A stretch of DNA of 64,000 bases from Progne subis subis (lineage: Eukaryota > Chordata > Aves > Passeriformes > Hirundinidae): the NCBI GenBank assembly GCA_022316685.1, contig JAKJHU010000024.1:8898943-8962942 (forward strand), read 5' to 3'. A program made the translations under genes and the position numbers. The notes below the pieces were generated by a model that saw nothing but the letters and a program-made list of their open reading frames with translations, made no database searches and was not told where the DNA came from. Positions 61,479-64,000 of the stretch are shown here, piece after piece. The stretch's first letter is position 1. Each line of letters begins with the position of its first letter.

Positions 61479-62532
61479 GCCCATATTTTTGAAGTTGCTT
61501 CCAAGTTAACTTTTATGTAGTGAGAAATGTTCTGGATTATAATAATATGCTGTCTCTTGGTGCAAGCAAAACAGAGAGGCTGTATTTCAGAACCAGAATG
61601 TTTCCAATCCTACTGCTGTAAAAGGATTTCTCTCTTAGAAAGAGGAGTTCCTTTAATGGAACATACTTTAGGAGTAAAATTATTTGCATAGGTGTGGCAC
61701 TGGTAACTAGAGGAAAATCCCGACAGATTTTGAAGCTCTGTAAAGAGCAGAATCATTTAGGAGCTGCCTTTTTTAGGTAGAAATGAGGAGAAGAGTGGAA
61801 AGTAACAGGGGAGAAAAGCACTGTTAGTTTCACCATGCTGGTTCTTTAGGTTTCTGCGCTGGTGAATAAGGGCAATGTCTGTATTTTCATCTGTGTAGTT
61901 GAGAAAACTTGTGAAAAAAGCTTGCTGGTTTTTTTCTGCCAAAGGTTAATAGTGCAGTGAAATCTGACCTCTTCCATAGATCCCTCTGAGACACACCTAC
62001 CAGAGATGAGCCATTCAGGCTGTCCTTGCCATTTTATCGTTTTTCATGCAGTGTGTCTCAAGCTGTGAAGCTATTTGTTGAACTAGGCCATGTTACTGTT
62101 TGGCTGAAAGACAAATTGTCCATATTATCCTTAATTTCCATAAAATTATTTTAATCTTTGTTTCATAATAGATGCATGAAAGTGTCCTGAGGGTACCTTT
62201 TTGATTGTTATTGTAGGTGTCTCATTTAGAGTCCAACCAAGATGGAAATGTTCAGGGCTGCTTTTTCTTCCTCTCACCTGAATGGTTCACAAAACACACT
62301 CTAAAAGATCAGTCATTCTCCCTGCGGAACTCTACTTCCATATAAAAGCAGATGAAGCTCTGTTCCCCATCCATCTCATTCTGAAAATGTCTAGCAAATT
62401 GGATTAGGACAAGTAATAGTTTTGGCTGGAGAGATGTGTCATGCCAAGGCCACAAAACATCTAGCTGTTGCTGGGTGATCATATATTCCAGGTTAAAAGA
62501 AGCTGGGAGTGAGGAAAGAAGGAATATCTTAC
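61479..62532. other. No recognisable gene or repeat
   Basis: Unique-looking DNA between the LTR and the exon-like segment. Nothing recognised. Confidence 0.4.
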
Positions 62533-62589
62533 CTGTGACTAACCACTTCTTCCCGTCTCGCATCTCGACTGCATGTTTATTTAAAGAGG
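62533..62589 (-). other. Exon-like segment, 57 bp, CpG-containing, open frame
   Basis: On the minus strand an acceptor (GACTACTTGTTCAG, with TTTTCTTTGTG further upstream) leads into a segment ending at a strong donor, CACAG|GTAAGAT (GT at 62532-62531). One frame, phase 1 to 1, is open and encodes a hydrophilic peptide with HAVEMRDGKKWLVT. Three CpG within 18 bp are unusual for this window and may mark constraint. Not recognised as any known protein. Confidence 0.27.
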
Positions 62590-64000
62590 CTGAACAAGTA
62601 GTCTTACACAAAGAAAATTACAGTCTCCAGAAGTTCTGAATGGCCAGGATTAATGAGAAAGCACACAGGAGTCTCCTATGGAGTGCTTTCAGTTTGGCAC
62701 TTTACCTAGGTGTTTTATGCCCAGCTAATGACAGCTTGTCTCCGTTCTCAGTGGCCAGCTGCTTGCAGCTTTCACTCTTGGACTCTTTAATTCATAGTGA
62801 CCCCTTTTGATGTGTCTTTGTTTAGGAGCGGCTACTCGGTGACACTCTCATTCATACACTTGAACTTCACTGGCCCAAATCTGCTAAAGGGAGGAGTCCC
62901 TTGGGAATACCCAATCAGAGAGCACACATCATTGCTCCACGCAAGTCTGATGGGAGGGAGTGAGGCATTAACAAAACATAAACTGTTATGGGAGCAAAAT
63001 AAGGTTCTGGAGAGTTTTTCTGTTTAATTCTGTAGAAGTAATGACAACCTATCTGTGGAGCTTAATGAAATGTTATAATCCCCCTATAAAGCATCTGTGG
63101 GACGCCACAGAAAGTCTGTAGAAAGTGTAGCATTGTATAATATATATCCATATGGGTATTCTTGTTTGGTTTTGATGGGAGATGGGACAGTGGCTGAAAT
63201 GAGTGGGGTGGCAGAGTTGTCTGTGCATGACATAACAGAGAAACAAGGAAACTTTAAGTAGTTCTTTCACAAGTTGTTTTTAAGCCTGAAATAGAACTTA
63301 GTCGTTAGGGGGAAAAAGCATCCTAATTTTACCAGATGTTAATGTTTACTTCTATGGTCCCTTTAAAAACAAGCCCAGTGTAAAGGGGAGAGTCATATGA
63401 ATACATTTTTTGACAGTTTGTTTATTAGCATTTTATCTAGGCTAGTAGTAAATTAATAGACTTGTCAGCAGAAATCTCAGGGTGAGGCAAATAAAGAGTC
63501 TTAATAGGCAAGGAGAAACAGAACTAATGGCAAATTCCTCACAAAGAGCTCTAATTTATTAGTTTCTCTTTCATGAAGATTCTGTTCTGGATTCTGGCTT
63601 TGTCAGAAGAAAAGCTGAATGATGACATGGATTCTCAGAAAAACTGTGCTGTCTGGTGGGAAAGAAAGGAAAAAAAGGAGGAATGAAAGTCTATTTCTTT
63701 TAACACTTTCTTCAAAATACTTCATACCACAGAGTGAAGTTTCTTTAGTTTGATTTGTTGGTTTCAGTGAACTTACTAAGTCTGAGTTTGTAAAAGAGCT
63801 GTGAGACCTGATTCTTCTTGTAAGTGACTGACCGCAGTAAAACAATACATGAGGGCTTCTCTGGTTCTCTGTTATGCCAATGGTGCAGAGCACTGGGTTC
63901 AGGATATGCAGCTTTGTTGGAACTGCTTCTGGCTTGCAATTCACACCTGTACCCACTGGAACTACTGTCAGTAGAGTTGCTGGGAGCTACAGCACCGCCT
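62590..64000. other. No recognisable gene or repeat
   Basis: Unique-looking DNA to the window end. The minus-strand open frame of 117 codons at 63603-63956 has no domain and overlaps a second frame. Nothing else is recognised. Confidence 0.4.

Overview
The window reads as nuclear DNA of a bird, probably a neoavian. It is AT-rich and CpG-poor, with no bacterial-style operons and no open reading frame longer than about 150 codons. It carries the repeats expected of avian chromosomes: CR1 LINE fragments with the usual 3' ends, LTRs that match families I know from avian genomes, and older amniote/sauropsid layers (MIR-like SINE pieces, a diverged CR1, imperfectly palindromic repeats). Family assignments come from remembered consensus patterns, not from a database search. 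No protein-coding gene could be recognised. The segment is either intergenic or inside a very large intron, and the sequence alone does not say which.

Layout. 1-19.0 kb: mostly featureless unique-looking DNA, with homopolymer tracts, a G-quadruplex motif (16.78 kb), two enhancer-like AT-rich stretches (11.4 and 13.5-14.2 kb) and two minus-strand exon-like segments (18.0-18.5 kb). 19.07-20.0 kb: CpG-rich endogenous-retrovirus LTR. 20.9-21.4 kb: internally deleted CR1. 23.1 kb: about 146 bp of a pure pyrimidine heptanucleotide microsatellite. 25.0-25.9 kb: long diverged CR1 on the minus strand. 26.5-29.9 kb: exon-like segments, two long T tracts, and a compact cluster of GATA, POU, homeodomain and MAF/AP-1-like motifs. 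33.7-39.4 kb: three old palindromic sauropsid repeats and a hairpin beside a homeodomain-like motif. 43-50 kb: hairpin, minus-strand CR1, two exon-like segments with very good splice signals. 50.8-52.2 kb: two MIR-like pieces in opposite orientation and a 57-bp LTR stub. 57-58.4 kb: enhancer-like DNA followed by a plus-strand CR1. 60.9-61.5 kb: solo LTR on the minus strand containing a GATG-type microsatellite. 62.5 kb: small CpG-rich exon-like segment on the minus strand.

No new multi-gene system was found. The best leads are the exon-like segments (47.17, 18.0-18.5, 26.5 and 62.5 kb) and the regulatory-looking motif clusters (13.95, 29.7 and 57.1 kb). All need transcript or cross-species alignment evidence. 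Splice-site and transcription-factor matches occur often by chance in 64 kb, so confidence is kept low.
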